From NCBI GenBank assembly GCA_004352715.1, contig SCFE01000013.1:889633-953632 (forward strand): a DNA stretch of 64,000 nucleotides. The letters are read 5' to 3'. The notes below the pieces were generated by a model. It was given only the letters and a program-made list of their open reading frames with translations, searched no databases and was not told the origin of the DNA. Source of the stretch: Hofstenia miamia. Lineage: Eukaryota; Xenacoelomorpha; Acoela. Below, piece after piece: positions 22,905-34,290 of this stretch (positions are counted from its first letter, which is position 1; the number at the start of each line of letters is the position of its first letter). The position numbers and the translations under genes are program-made.

Positions 22905-23384
22905 AAATCTCTGACACCAAAAGCTTAGTAAATATGTTTATCTGCTGGTATATCCTATATACCCTTATCAATGAAAGCTCTTGGAAGATGGTCACCAATT
23001 GCTGTCAAAGTATTCTGCAAGATGTTTTTATGTCTTCGGCCCAATGTGCCTCTTGCGTTCTGAATATATCTACTACATGTTTTTTCCAACAATTATGAGT
23101 AATTTTACTGTTTGGAAATACAACACTTCTATTATCAAGATATTGTATTTAGGGTTTAAGCAGTTCTCGTCTAATCTGTGACATCTGGATCACAAGCACT
23201 TCAAACGGTATCGTTCATTTTAACACTAGATAGCCTAACATCCTAACATAATGCTCACAAATGCAAGTGCTTCTATACATATATAACTCGTTATTAAAAC
23301 AGTACTATAGTAATTTATCTATAGCCTGGAAGATTTCTTTTGCAATTTATGTGAATTGTACACATGTGTTTTTGTGAATTTAAT
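22905..23384. other. unassigned, no gene recognised
   Basis: The ORF at 22981-23181 shows no domain. The segment may be the 3' UTR of the preceding remnant or the body of the 5'-truncated LINE whose tail follows. Confidence 0.3.
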
Positions 23385-23455
23385 GACGCTATTCAGATAA
23401 ATTATCAGTTATTTAATTGTTAACATTTATCTGAATTCTTATCTTATCTTATTAT
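23385..23455 (+). mobile_element. LINE 3' tail with TTATC repeats
   Basis: GACGCTATTCAGATAAAT, an inner TTATCTGAATT and a terminal TCTTATCTTATCTTATT correspond to the 3' end of the LINE at 11640-12720. Only the 3' UTR end is recognisable. Confidence 0.7.
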
Positions 23456-23775
23456 TGATTCAAAATCGTTTATCCTTGAAATGGAACAGTTGACCGCTGT
23501 TCAGATTTTACGTTATATGTTTCTTTTCTGAACAAATGTATTAGGGGATGATTTGTACATTTAATGCTTTTATGTAGATGTAGCCAATGCAATTTTTTAA
23601 AAAGTATTTGAATGAATTTATCAAACAAATAGAAACTGAATTTTCATTATAGAGAATCAAGGAAATGATTATAATATTAAAGAGATAATTTCCTGATAAT
23701 ATATTTAAAATTGATTGCTATTCTTCAGTAAGAACAATGAAATATCTTGGATAACATGAAAATTAGTGTAATTAC

Positions 23776-24470
23776 TTAAGTTATTAAAAAGATATTTGTT
23801 AAAAAGCAAGGGTCGTAAAATTGTTCCCTGTGCAACACTTCTTTTGATTTCAATCCAATTTGACTATGTTCAGGGTCACCTCTTTCATAAGCAGGAGTTA
23901 TATTGGCTATTTTTAAGTGTTCAAGAAAAATCGATTGTTTCAAGCAAGCATTAGTAATGTAACAAAAGGCACGGAAACAAATGCACATGTATCTTTTAGA
24001 AACCAATTTGGTATGCACGAAGGTACACTGGATTTATTTTTTAGACTGTTAATAGATCTTATAACTTCACAACTTGTAACATATCTGAAAGAGAAATCAG
24101 TTGAATTTCGTACCTTCGGAAGGTTAGATTTATAGGGCAAATATTTTCCTTTCATACTTTTCTAGACTTTGAAAATCTTCATTACAATTTTTTTATGACT
24201 TTTAAAAATCTTCCCATTAAACTTTATTATTTCGATTTAATCGCTGTCGGTAGTTTTTTATTTCGAGTTTACTTATAAATTCCCATTTCCTTCTTTGAGA
24301 ATTTAGATTTTTGTATTCTAATCTTGGAGAGCATGCATTTCTTAGTTCGATTTTACATAGATTAAGAGCTTTCCTATAAGCAGTATGATTTTTGTCAGTT
24401 TTAGATGCTAAAAAATTTGCCAACATTCAATTTTTTCCTAATAAGTTCAATGAATATAGAGTTCATCCAA
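23776..24470 (-). mobile_element. LINE reverse transcriptase N-terminal remnant
   Basis: Read on the minus strand, 24217-24426 gives YRKALNLCKIELRNA and RRKWEFISKLEIKN, the linker between endonuclease and reverse transcriptase. Then 23940-24155 gives FSFRYVTSCEVIRSINSLKN, the start of the RT finger domain, with the expected EV--I--LKN-KS and IP---LK pattern. The next frame, down to 23776, continues SIFLEHLKIANITPAYERGD, the -P--LK-A-I-P-hK motif. Frame changes between the pieces mean the copy is dead. The endonuclease and catalytic palm are absent. Confidence 0.6.
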
Positions 24471-24479
24471 AGTTTAGTT

Positions 24480-27157
24480 TTTTTGTGCATTAAAAGAAAT
24501 AGAAGGTTGATTTTCAGATTTGAGAATCTTCCTTTCAGGACAGAAAATATCTAATAATAGTAATTTATTTTTAAACCTTTGTACAATACAAAAAAGCATA
24601 AAAATACTTCTTAAGGTTTAAAGTAAATTGTTTTTCTATAATTCCACTTACAGTAGTTGCAAATTGATATAATTTAGTTACAAATAAGTTCTTTTCTTCG
24701 GTGATAATTCTAATTCAATTTTTTTTCTTAAATTCTCTAAAATTAGATTCTTCTTTAATTTCAGGTGATAATTTGTTCCATAGATCTATACAGTAATTGA
24801 TAAAACAGTTCTTCATGATTCTTTTTCTATAATTAAATTTTCGATAGCACTTGGTTCAAATATGGAGTTTTGATGAAAGTTCTTCTTTTGATCTAATTTT
24901 GAAAAATATGTGTAGTGATTTTAGTTTGTGTAGATAGTCTAATGAAAAAAGATTGTAAATTCTTCTGATATTTTTTTGATTACTTTTTCCACATTGATAG
25001 CTAAACTCTAATTCAACATTCTTTCTAACTTATTTTTTGATCGCTTTGGTACGTTTGCCAACAGACAAAATGAATAAATACTAAGGCAGAATATACAATT
25101 TAGATATCATTATTTTCCATATAATTGGTATAAAGCTTTGTAACTTACAGAGTGCTTTGATCTCTTGAGCCATTTTTTTTTCATTAATTTATTAATATGT
25201 TCTTTAAATATTAATTTTTTATCAAAAATAATACTTAGGTATACAATTTTATTTTCTTTTTCAATGGAATTATTGTTTTCTTGTAGGCTTAATTTCTAAT
25301 CATTTGATTTGTTGAAGACCATGAACTTTGGTTTTTCAATATTAAGCTTCATTTTATTCTTATCAAAGTATAAGATAGCTCTGTCTAATGCATTGTGTAA
25401 ATCGTCATATTTGTTTTTACATAAGAAAGTATCATGAGCATACTTAATGCATTTTATTTTATTACCAAATTTGATGTCATTTACATATATACAGGTAGTC
25501 CTGAAAGTTCTCTGTATTATTGCATACCATTAACACACAACACAGCGCACAACATTTAAAACATGACAACAGTTAGAGCGTTAATGTTGAGTGTGACGGA
25601 CTATCTTATTTTTGCTGCAGGTATATATAAACGCGGTGACGTCACACACAAAAATCATAGTTCTCGTTTTATGGATAAGCAACAACTGCGTCTTCTCATC
25701 AACTATGACTTGTCGGCAAGGCAATGCCATGACCGCTTGCATGCTGCATATCCAGACATCCCAATTTCTTATGAAACAGTTAGGTCGTGGTTTGCGCGGT
25801 TCCGAAGTGGGAATGAATCTTTGCAAGACCAAGATCGCTCAGGCAGATCAGCGACTGCGTGCACAACTGAAAACATCGAGGCCGTCCGAGAGCTTGTAAT
25901 GGAGGATAGGCAGATTTCCTACAATCGTCTACAGACACAACTTGGGATTGGTAGAAATCCTATCCAGCCCATTCTTCATGAGCATCTGCAAATGAAAAAG
26001 ATTCAAGCGAAATTTGTGCCTCACCAACTGAATGCGAGACAAAGGGATGCCAGGGTAAATTTTTGTCAAATAAAGCTTCGCACCTTTGCAAACGGCAATT
26101 CACCAATGGTCTGGGATATTTTTACTGGGGAAAAACTTGGATAAGGCAGCACGATCCCCGTTACCGAAGACAATCAGCGGTCAGGTGTTTCGACGATGAT
26201 TCTCCAGAAACACATGTTGCAGCAATATCCTGGGTTGGAAAGAAGACGGTGGCCACCGTTTTGCAAGGCATTTACCATGATAATGCCCAAGCGCATTCCG
26301 CAGCCGTCACCACAGACTTCATTTTTGACAATAGAGCTCGACTGTTGCCACATCCGCCTTATTCTCCGAATCTTTCACCGGCTGACTTCTTTTTGTTTGG
26401 GTGTGTTAAAGAAAAATTGCGAGGCCGCGAGTTTGGCTGTCCAGACGACGCTGGTAAAATGTCAGCAAATACGTGGCGTTCAGTCTTCGATAATTGGTTT
26501 GAGCGGTATCGAATGTGCATTAATGTAAATGGTAATTATGTTGATTAAAAATATATGCCTTTCTTGGATTTCAATTGTTGTTGTTCGTGTGACGGGATAG
26601 TACAGAGAACTTTCGGGACTACCTATATTAAATAATTGGGGTACTAGTAGTGAACCTTTTGGGATTCCATGGTTAATTGTCATTGAATTAAATGCTATAT
26701 TTTTAATTTTTACTTGTTATTGTCTATTATTTAAACAAGATCTATTTTATTGTATTGCTGAGCTGATTCTTCAAAATTTAATATTTGTTATAGATTATTT
26801 ATTAGGATATTATAATAAATTATATTGAATGTTTATGATAAATCTATCGATAAAATGAATACGCTTTGGTCTTTGTCAATATATTTTCTCAAATCATCTA
26901 AGACATGAATTAAGGTATCATTTGTTGATAAACTATCTCTAAGCCCAAATTGTAATGAGCGAAGTAAATTATATTCCTCAATATAATTATTTATTTGGTT
27001 ATATATCATTTTTTCAAATACCTTACTTAGTATTGGGAGTACTGAAATTGGTCTATAATTAATTGCGTTTTCAGTATCACATTTTTATGTATAGGTATGA
27101 TTTGTGCTATTTTCAAATCACCCGGAAAGACACCCTCAGAATTACATTGGTTTAAAA
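24480..27157 (-). mobile_element. LINE ORF2 remnant split by a mariner element
   Basis: Reading leftward from 27157, PVLNQCNSEGVFPGDLKIAQ, then IIPIHK, PI-VLPILSKVFEK-like and LRSLQFGLRDSLSTND blocks lead to GIPKGSLLVPQLFNI near 26630-26680 (the RT G-PQGS-L-P-LF motif). The mariner at 25492-26625 interrupts it. Past the mariner the protein resumes as YVNDIKFGNKIKCIKYAHDT, where YAHD stands at the catalytic Y-DD motif, then KMKLNIEKPKFMVFNKS and further thumb sequence down to about 24490. Many stops and frame changes are present. The catalytic Asp is substituted by His, so the copy was dead or has decayed. Confidence 0.75.
25492..26625 (+). mobile_element. mariner element (DD34D), internally deleted and frameshifted
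   Basis: The element lies between TA dinucleotides (25490-25491 and 26626-26627). Left end CAGGTAGTCCTGAAAGTTC and inverted right end TAGGTAGTCCCGAAAGTTC form an imperfect inverted repeat continuing to TCTCTGTA. The transposase starts in the frame at 25671 (MDKQQLRLLINYDLSARQ, YETVRSWFARF helix-turn-helix). A frame break occurs at about 26128-26135, within GGGGAAAAAC, exactly at the first catalytic Asp (TG-E-W motif). The frame at 26063-26548 carries on with HDNAQAH, then PPYSPNLSPADFFLFG, where 34 residues separate the second and third Asp. About 60 residues expected between VLQG and IYHDN are missing. The element is dead. Confidence 0.88.
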
Positions 27158-29610
27158 CAGGAGTGGCCAACCTGTGGCGCATGCGCCAAATATGGCGCAT
27201 TACAATCTTGAAGTAGAGTAGTAGGTGCCGATTATGGTATGGTACCGTACCATTATGTACCATATTATGGATAGCATAATGGTATGGTAGAAAAAAAATT
27301 CACAGCCATTATGGATGGTGAACTTAAAAATATCGCCATAATGGAAATCCATAAATTTATTGTTACATATACAGAATTTACAATTAGTTTCATGAAAATT
27401 GTTAAATTTAGTGTCATATATCTTATATTTATAATAATTGAATTGGTATAAATATGCATTTTGCAAATAATTTGAACCAAAAAACATTTTGATAAGATAA
27501 CAATTTTTAAAAGTTTAGTAAGCAGTTTCAGCAGATTGTAAATAAATACTAAAGATGAAGTTGTTTCCTATTCGACGAGAGAGGTTATCCTTCCCTTACA
27601 ATACGACGCGAAACTTGACGTTTGGCAAGAGCGCATCTCGCGACAACACCCCACAACAGAAAAAGTGCAACGAAAGACAATCAACGTTGTTGGAGTTCGA
27701 GGAGAGATCTTAACGGATTGGGCAAAAATTAAGCTTTGCATTTATTTATTTCAAGTACCGATCAGAGTGAACAATGAGCAAAAGAAAGGCAGAAGGTGAT
27801 ATTAAACGGGAATTCAATAAACAATGGGAAAATGAGTTTTTATTTATAGCAAGTCCGTCAGGAAAGCCGTTTTGCACTGTTTGTGAAACTACTTTATCAA
27901 AGAATAGAAAACATGATCTTAAAAGACATTATACAACACAGCACCAGGCTGAAATAGAAGGGAAAAAGCTTTTGCTTGGGTCTGAGTTACGGAAAGAATA
28001 TGTGACTGAGAAAAAGGAAGAACTCAGAAGACAACACGTATTACGTACGAAAAGTTGTGAAAGTTTGGCAATGACAGCAGTTTCTTATGAAATTGCTTTA
28101 ACGCTGACGAAAAAAGGAAGCCTTTCTCTGATGGAGAAGAAATGTTAAGCTTTGTCTTAATATATTCGCTAAACGTATTGGTGACAAAAATATTGAAAGT
28201 AAAGTAGACAAACTAGCATTATCCAAGCAGACAATTACTAGACGTATCGAGGAGTTATCTCATGATGTATCATACCAACTAAAAAACCTTGTCCATTGCA
28301 TTCGTGTACTTGCTTTTCTTTAGCTTTCGACGAATCAACTGATATATGTGGTATACCCCAGTTGTCTATTTTTATAAGAGGAACTGATAATAATTTTAAC
28401 GTTTTTGAAGAACTTGTAAGTCTGGAGTCGCTTCATGGAAGAACAAGAGGTTCAGACATATTTGAGAAAGTGAAATCATGCCTAGAAAATCTACAATTAG
28501 ATTTCAGTAAACTCATCAGTGTATGCACTGACGGGGCGCCGGCAATGACAGGTAAAGTCGCCAGGGCTACAACCATGCTTTAAAACTTCATAAATCGGCC
28601 TCTTCTAAAATATCATTGCATTATACATCGAGAGTCACTCTGTGGAAAAACTTTAAATTTGCAGCATGTCATGTTACCAGTTGTGAAATGTGTGAATAAT
28701 ATTAGAGCAAGAGCATTAAATAGACGGGAATTCAGTGAATATTGTGAAATATTAGATACATAATATGGCAACCTTATTCTTCATTGTGAGGTGCGCTAGC
28801 TAGGTTTTGGAAATTGAAAAACGCTATTCATAATTTTCTAGAAAAGAGAAATGAACTTCCTGAGGAACGAGCACTTTTAATTGATGACAACTGGTTATTC
28901 GAATTGGCTTTTTAGTTGATATTACCGGACATTTCAATGATCTCAATTTGAAACTACAGGGCAAGAACAAACTGTTTCCTGGCTTGGTATGTGATATTAA
29001 TGCATTCAAGATGAAGATAAAATTGTTCATCTCTCAATTAGAAATTCAGGATTTGAGATAGTTTCCACATTTAAAAGAGCAGAATGAATGTACTGCAGCT
29101 ATGGAAAACTTGGGGAAATGTGTTGAAAAAATGAAGTTATTACAAGATTCATTTGAAAATCGTTTTTGTGACTTTGTTAAAGAAGAAAGTTACATAGGCG
29201 CATTTCTAAATCCATTTTTACTAAGTGAACAAGATATATTGAAAATGCCCAGTAACATACAAATAGAACTTATTGACTTGAAAACAAATTCCATGTTGAA
29301 AATGAAATATGATGAGCATTCCTCAGCATCAAAGGCTTGTGGTATAATTAATTTTTGGCGACTATTACCTTGTGAAAATTTCTCCGAACTAAAAAAAATT
29401 GCCAAACCAATCTCTGTCGTTTCGGATCCAGATATACATGTGAACAGGAATTTTCATCGATGAGAATTATTAAAAGTAAAACTATATCGCGTTTGACTGA
29501 TTCAAATTTGAAAAATTCCTTGTTGCTTTCACTCACCAATTTAACTCCAAACATTGAAACACTGGCGAAATCGAAACATATGCAAATATCTCATTAACTA
29601 AGGGTCACTT
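27158..29610 (+). mobile_element. hAT transposon remnant, GTF2IRD2/ZBED-like transposase
   Basis: The left end CAGGAGTGGCCAACCTGTGG is a typical hAT terminus. At 27774-28148 the ORF starts MSKRKAEGDIKREFNKQWEN and contains a BED-like zinc finger (CTVCETTLS ... LKRHYTTQH). After frame changes it runs through KQTITRRIEELSHDV, then 28320-28583 with LAFDESTDICGIPQLSIFI and ISVCTDGAPAMTGK (catalytic core DEST-D and TDGAPAM), then CIIHRESLCGK, then 29101-29463, and ends near 29600 with YTCEQEFSSMRIIKSK-like dimerisation sequence. This order is that of hAT transposases related to the source of vertebrate GTF2IRD2 and ZBED genes. At least four stops or frameshifts break it. I could not find a matching right terminal repeat. 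Confidence 0.8.
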
Positions 29611-29869
29611 TTTTATCTGATATTATTTTCATTTATATGTACACTAGTATAATTTTGATTGTAATCACCCATTCGTATAATTGCAGTAGATATTTTTGTA
29701 AATTTCCTAACTAATATTTATTAGCTTGGTATATCCATGTATCCTTATTTCAATTCATAAACTTTTGTATTTTGAATTCTTACAATAAATATCTGGTCTT
29801 TCTTTTGGTTTTAAGTATTTCACAACAGATAGGAGAACACTTTAGATTTTTTCTTTATAAGAGTCAAAG
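29611..29869. other. unassigned junction sequence
   Basis: Between the hAT C-terminus and the next LINE I see only AT-rich sequence. The missing right hAT terminus should lie here if it survives. Confidence 0.3.
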
Positions 29870-30760
29870 CAAATTTATTGCAGTAAATAAATGACAGTAA
29901 AAAAAGCTACAAACTACAAATACATGTATTTACAAAATAATAATAAAATATATATAGAATAAATGTGTGTGGTGAGCTCAGTGTAAAAAACCTGTAAATG
30001 TGTTTAGCATGTTTGTGTCTCCGATTGTATTTTGTCGATATAAAAGTACATTTTTAATATTTTTCTAAATTTTTTTGTAATTTTTTTCTATTCTTATCTC
30101 ATTTTCGAAATCATTCCAAATATTAGAGGCTGCTCGGTGAAAACTAGGATAGGAAATACTGCTACAAATAAACTTATGTGATCGAAGATTTACTTTTAAG
30201 TAATTATCAAGAAAAGAAATTGATTGTTGGCCATATTTATACTTAAATAAAATTGAAGCTGCATGGAATTGTACTTGATATAGCGGGGATAATATATTAT
30301 ACTTTCGTCTGTATTCACTAACATGGTCACGCTTACGTGCAAAATTTAATGTTTTTAATGCCCAATTAAAAGTTTTTGATAATATATAGCGGCTTTTTGT
30401 ATTAAAATTTATAAATAAAAATGAACAATAATGTAATTGCTATAAACAAAAGGCATGTAATAATTGAACGTGATAATCTGGTCCAAAATTTCTGAGGTGG
30501 TATAAGTATCTAACGCCAGAAGCCATTTTTTGTAACTTTTTTAGGAGAAATTTATCAAATTTTAAATCTTTGTCAATATCAACACCTAAATATGTAACAT
30601 GATCAGATTTTTTAATTGGAACACTGTTAACAATTAATTCGATCTTGTTTGTTATTTCTTTTACAGAATTGGGGGAAAATATAATGAATTGCGTTTTTTC
30701 AATATTAATTTTATATTTTTCAATTATATTTTATATCAATACTTAAATCATTCGATAAGA
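29870..30760 (-). mobile_element. LINE ORF2 C-terminal remnant
   Basis: Reading leftward from 30760, KIEKTQFIIFSPN, then VTYLGVDIDKDLKFDKFL, LKKLQKMASGVRYLYHL, LHAFCL-QLHYCSFLF and NWALKTLNFARKRD give the post-palm part of a LINE reverse transcriptase. It then continues to FICSSISYPSFHRAASNIWN (a W-xF form of the W--LP motif). An apparent stop splits the L-HALV-S-L-Y segment. It is the same broad type of protein as at 11678-12567, but in the opposite orientation and with a different 3' sequence lacking the TTATC tail. Confidence 0.7.
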
Positions 30761-30769
30761 TTGAACATC

Positions 30770-30935
30770 TAAAAGAAAATGAATCTTGATGCTAAAAAGT
30801 GTTTTACTTCTTTTATTGATTTTGATGTAATTTTTTTATTGTACATAGTAGTTAATGACGCTATTCATTTGAAATATCAGTGAAATATTGTAAAAAATTC
30901 AAATTAATATAGATTATCTTATCTTATCTTATCTT
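30770..30935 (+). mobile_element. LINE 3' end with TTATC tail
   Basis: A short 5'-truncated insertion. GACGCTATTCATTTGAAATA and a tail of ATTATCTTATCTTATCTTA match the family seen at 11640-12720 and 23385-23455. It lies head to head with the minus-strand LINE remnant that ends near 30760. Confidence 0.65.
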
Positions 30936-31152
30936 AAACGTCACTCCTACATCAAAGACATTAAATGCGGTTTCTTTTTATAACACTTTTCGTTTTTCTT
31001 GATATAGTTTTAGTTATCAATCTCAGCTGTCTAAATTTTCCGGCGACTGGCTGACCTAAAATATGTCGGTGGCGGCGGCTCAGCAGGCTTGCGCTCTAAT
31101 ATTAAATGCTAAATATGAGAATTGGCCGCGATGATTTCTCACAGAGCATTTA

Positions 31153-31585
31153 ATGTTCACCATGAGCTCTTTTCTCAAAATATTTACGAATTGCTTTCTA
31201 CAACTTAATAAGTCCGAACTACTCTTTATTCATGAATTGCTAAAGAAATTCATTTCTGATGAAGAAAGAGACAAATCACCCGCAGACTTAGCAACCCAGT
31301 CACATTCTGATGTTAATAAGGCCGCCACATCACCAGCTCTACAATTTGATCGTGTTACCAGAAACCTCAAGCCACGAACGATTAAGCCTAACACCGACTT
31401 CTTAATCTTAGGATCGTCAATGTATGGAGAACTTAGAGCTAACCACCTCATCGATAATAATAAGTCACCGTCCACTCTTACTCAGGAGTTACAATTGAGG
31501 AACTCACACGCGTTATTAAACAGTACCTGAAAGCAGAGTTTGTCAAAAAAATTCTCATTACAATTGGTCGCAATGATGTAATGCA
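31153..31585 (+). mobile_element. LINE ORF1 with SGNH-esterase-like domain, 5' part
   Basis: The ORF reads TDFLILGSSMYGELRANHLI (the G-S-S nucleophile block of SGNH hydrolases). After a frame change it continues GVTIEELTRVIKQYLKAEF and VKKILITIGRNDVMQ (the G-ND block). ORF1 proteins with an esterase domain are known from CR1-type LINEs, where the domain is thought to help membrane or RNP association. The protein breaks off at about 31585, where Penelope-like sequence begins, and resumes at about 32285. Confidence 0.6.
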
Positions 31586-32275
31586 GAACAAATTGGATTT
31601 TACAGAAAAGTATCCAAATAATTTTATAGATCGACATATTAAGAAATTTTTAGAAGACATTTTAATTAAAAACAAAAGATCAAAAAACAATCAAACTAAT
31701 TATGAACATTGTTTTAAGATCGAATATAGAGGACTTCACACTGAAAACATGATCAAAGAACTCAAAAAATATCAGTAATTAAAGAAAATGTTAGATTATA
31801 TATAGCAATCATAAGCTAAGAACAAAATTTCAATTAAATCTACAACTAAAGAAACCAATAAGTCAAATATAAATTATCAAATCAAATGCACCTGTGGTGA
31901 AGATTATATTGGTTTTTCTAGTAGGCAACTATCAAGAAGAATTAAAGAACATGAGACCAGTTCTAATATATCTAATCATTTAAAAAAATGCTGACTAAAC
32001 TTTGAAACAAAAATATTAGATCAGACGTCACGATCAAGTAATTTAAAAATTTTTGAGAGTACTTTTATAAAATCCTTGCAAACCAAGTTTAAACACAAAA
32101 GAAGACTATATTTATAAATTAAATTTGCCACTTTTTAAAATTCAAAAAATTATAATTATTATTGTAAAATCTAGTAAATTTAGAGGGAATAATTTGTAAA
32201 GCTGACGATGACTTTGTAAGTCGAAATATATCTCTGCATGTTCTTAATTAAGCTGTTAATTAAGCTCCTAAAAAA
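31586..32275 (+). mobile_element. Penelope-like element fragment with GIY-YIG endonuclease
   Basis: The left part reads FIDRHIKKFLEDILIKNKRS and FKIEYRGLHTENMIKELKKY, the C-terminal end of a Penelope-type reverse transcriptase. After stops, 31875-31980 gives NYQIKCTCGEDYIGFSSRQL and SRRIKEHETSSNISNHLKKC, the GIY-YIG endonuclease domain with its Cys motif, YIG and H. The 3' part near 32200 (GCTGACGATGACTTTGTAAG then TCGAAATATATC) resembles the usual 3' end of these elements. Stops make it non-functional. It appears inserted in the esterase ORF1 of a LINE. Confidence 0.7.
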
Positions 32276-32279
32276 CGAC

Positions 32280-33940
32280 ACATTATTCAAATTTAATTGA
32301 AGCTGTTAAGAATACTTTTGAAAACGCACAATATATCTTTCGAACTGAACACCCTTCTCGACCAAAACGCCAAATCACTAGGATAAATTGTTTTCCCGAA
32401 CTGTAATTCTTTTATTTTGAACGCCCTGCCGAACCCAAGGCTTTTCGCACGCGACAGCATTCTCGTTGATTATGCAACTCTTGCAAAACTAATATAAAAT
32501 TATTTGGTGCCCTTCGATCCGCACGAGCTTCTTTTCACAAAGCTCAAATCAAAAATCGCTCCTTTTATGAACCGCCTAATTATCGCCACTTTCTAATTAA
32601 TCAACCGTAACAAAAATCGCCGATGTAGGCTCACTTATACACAGAAGTTGCCTCTTTACCACCGCAGTTATCAGCACGAGAACTTTCACAGTTAAGAAAT
32701 TAACTACTGTTATCTAATAATGCATATTAATTTATTACATAAAGTAATTGTAAAAGTCAGGTTAAGAATACGTCTACATCTCACTGAAATGATAGTTCCT
32801 CTTATAAGCTTTAAAAAATTTTCTCTTCTTTGCCTTGATGTTATTTTATCTTCTCTCTGCACAGGAAATAGAAAAAACCCTGTGCAGAGAGAAGATTTAA
32901 AAAACATTTTTTATGAAACATTTGCCTCAAAGGTAAACACCAGTAATTCGATTAATTATGTCCACATAAATTTTCAAAATCTGGCTGTTAAATGCCACCA
33001 ATTCAGACAGTTTATGGCAAACTTCCAAAATGAAACAATCATAGGAATTTCAGAAAGTTTGTTGTCTAACGATGACCCTGATTCAAATTGATCATTTGAT
33101 AGTTCGATTTCGTAGGAATAGAGCTTTAAATAATTTCTTAGATAAGGTCAAAGGTGGCCGTGTCTTATTCCTTCTTCCCAAAATATATCATCCAAAATTC
33201 CGACATAATATCGCAAATTGTAATTCTAAATTTGAAAGTTTATGGATTGAATTAAAAAATCCAATTAGAACCTCCCATTACAAAAAACAATTACTCAATG
33301 TGTCATTGCCTGTCAAAAAAGCATATGACAGAATTTATCAAGCAAATAGAAACTGAATTTTCCATCGCTTGTACTGAAAATAAGGATGTTCTGTTACTCG
33401 GAGATTGAAACATTAACTATCGTGTCGACTCTGAAAAAGTGAAAATAGATTCTTTATTAAATGCGTATAATTTCAATTCTGCAAATACGTAAATTCCCAA
33501 TAGACTTACTCATAATTCTCGAACAATAATTGATTACATCATTACATCCGAAATATCTGGTTTCAATTTTAAATTTTACTCAACGCAGTGCCTTTATCAG
33601 ATCATTGCATAGTATCCATCAGTGTACGTGTACCTATAGGTACACTAGTCTTATAAAACTAGTGAAAATATATCGAAAAAATGGGTTACAACCCGTATTC
33701 GAAATATGGATAATTTAAATAAACTAAAATCTGCACTTTCAAATCAAAACTGGTAATGTGTTTATCTAGCAACCGAACCCAATGCAATGATGGGTAAGCT
33801 CTTAAAAGTTCTTGAACATTGTGGAAACTTATATTTCCCTGAACAACGTATTTTATCAAATCCCAATAAATCTAAAGCAAAAAATACTAAGGAGTGGATC
33901 ACGGACGATTGTAAAACACTTATTTGGTGTTAAGACTTGG
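32280..33940 (+). mobile_element. LINE: end of ORF1 and APE endonuclease of ORF2 (decayed)
   Basis: From about 32285 a frame gives EAVKNTFENAQYIFRTEHPS, then PRLFARDSILVDYATLAKLI, the last esterase block, in which the usual D-x-x-H reads D-S-I-L. ORF2 follows from 32720: INYVHINFQNLAVKCHQF and TIIGISESLLSNDDPDSN are the start of an APE-type endonuclease (the ISE motif). 33072-33356 continues with GGRVLFLLPKIYHP and ESLWIELKNP, then LLLGD-NINYRV with a stop at the GDFN Phe. The frame carries on to KNTKEWITDDCKTLIW at 33935, then ends at a Penelope fragment. Several stops; no reverse transcriptase follows. Confidence 0.65.
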
Positions 33941-34290
33941 TTGCATTGATCTTATGTATATACTTTCGATTACTTTTAAATTTTTGGGGATGGTTGATCT
34001 TAAAATGTTGATGTCATAATTTTTAATCCACATTTTCTTAAGTGTTCTGATATTGTTGACTCAGTTTCGTGTTCGTTTATTCTTCGGCTTAGTTCTCTGC
34101 TTCTATATAGAATATAGTCCTCACCACAGGTGCAATTGATTTTATAGATAACATTAGACTTAGCGAATGTCTTTGTCATTGAGTTAAATTCTAGGTGCTG
34201 ACATAACTTTCGCGTTTTATAAACAAATCTCACATTTTCTTTAATATAATCACCATATAGTATTGTTGCTCCCATTTATCTTATTCAATA
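33941..34290 (-). mobile_element. Penelope-like element fragment, GIY-YIG domain (second copy)
   Basis: The minus-strand ORF at 34000-34275 reads VRFVYKTRKLCQHL, then NVIYKINCTCGEDYILYRSR and ELSRRINEHETESTISEHLR. It is the same domain as at 31875-31980, in reverse orientation. The YIG triplet is YIL, so a conserved Gly is lost. It starts immediately next to the end of the LINE fragment at about 33940. Confidence 0.68.
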
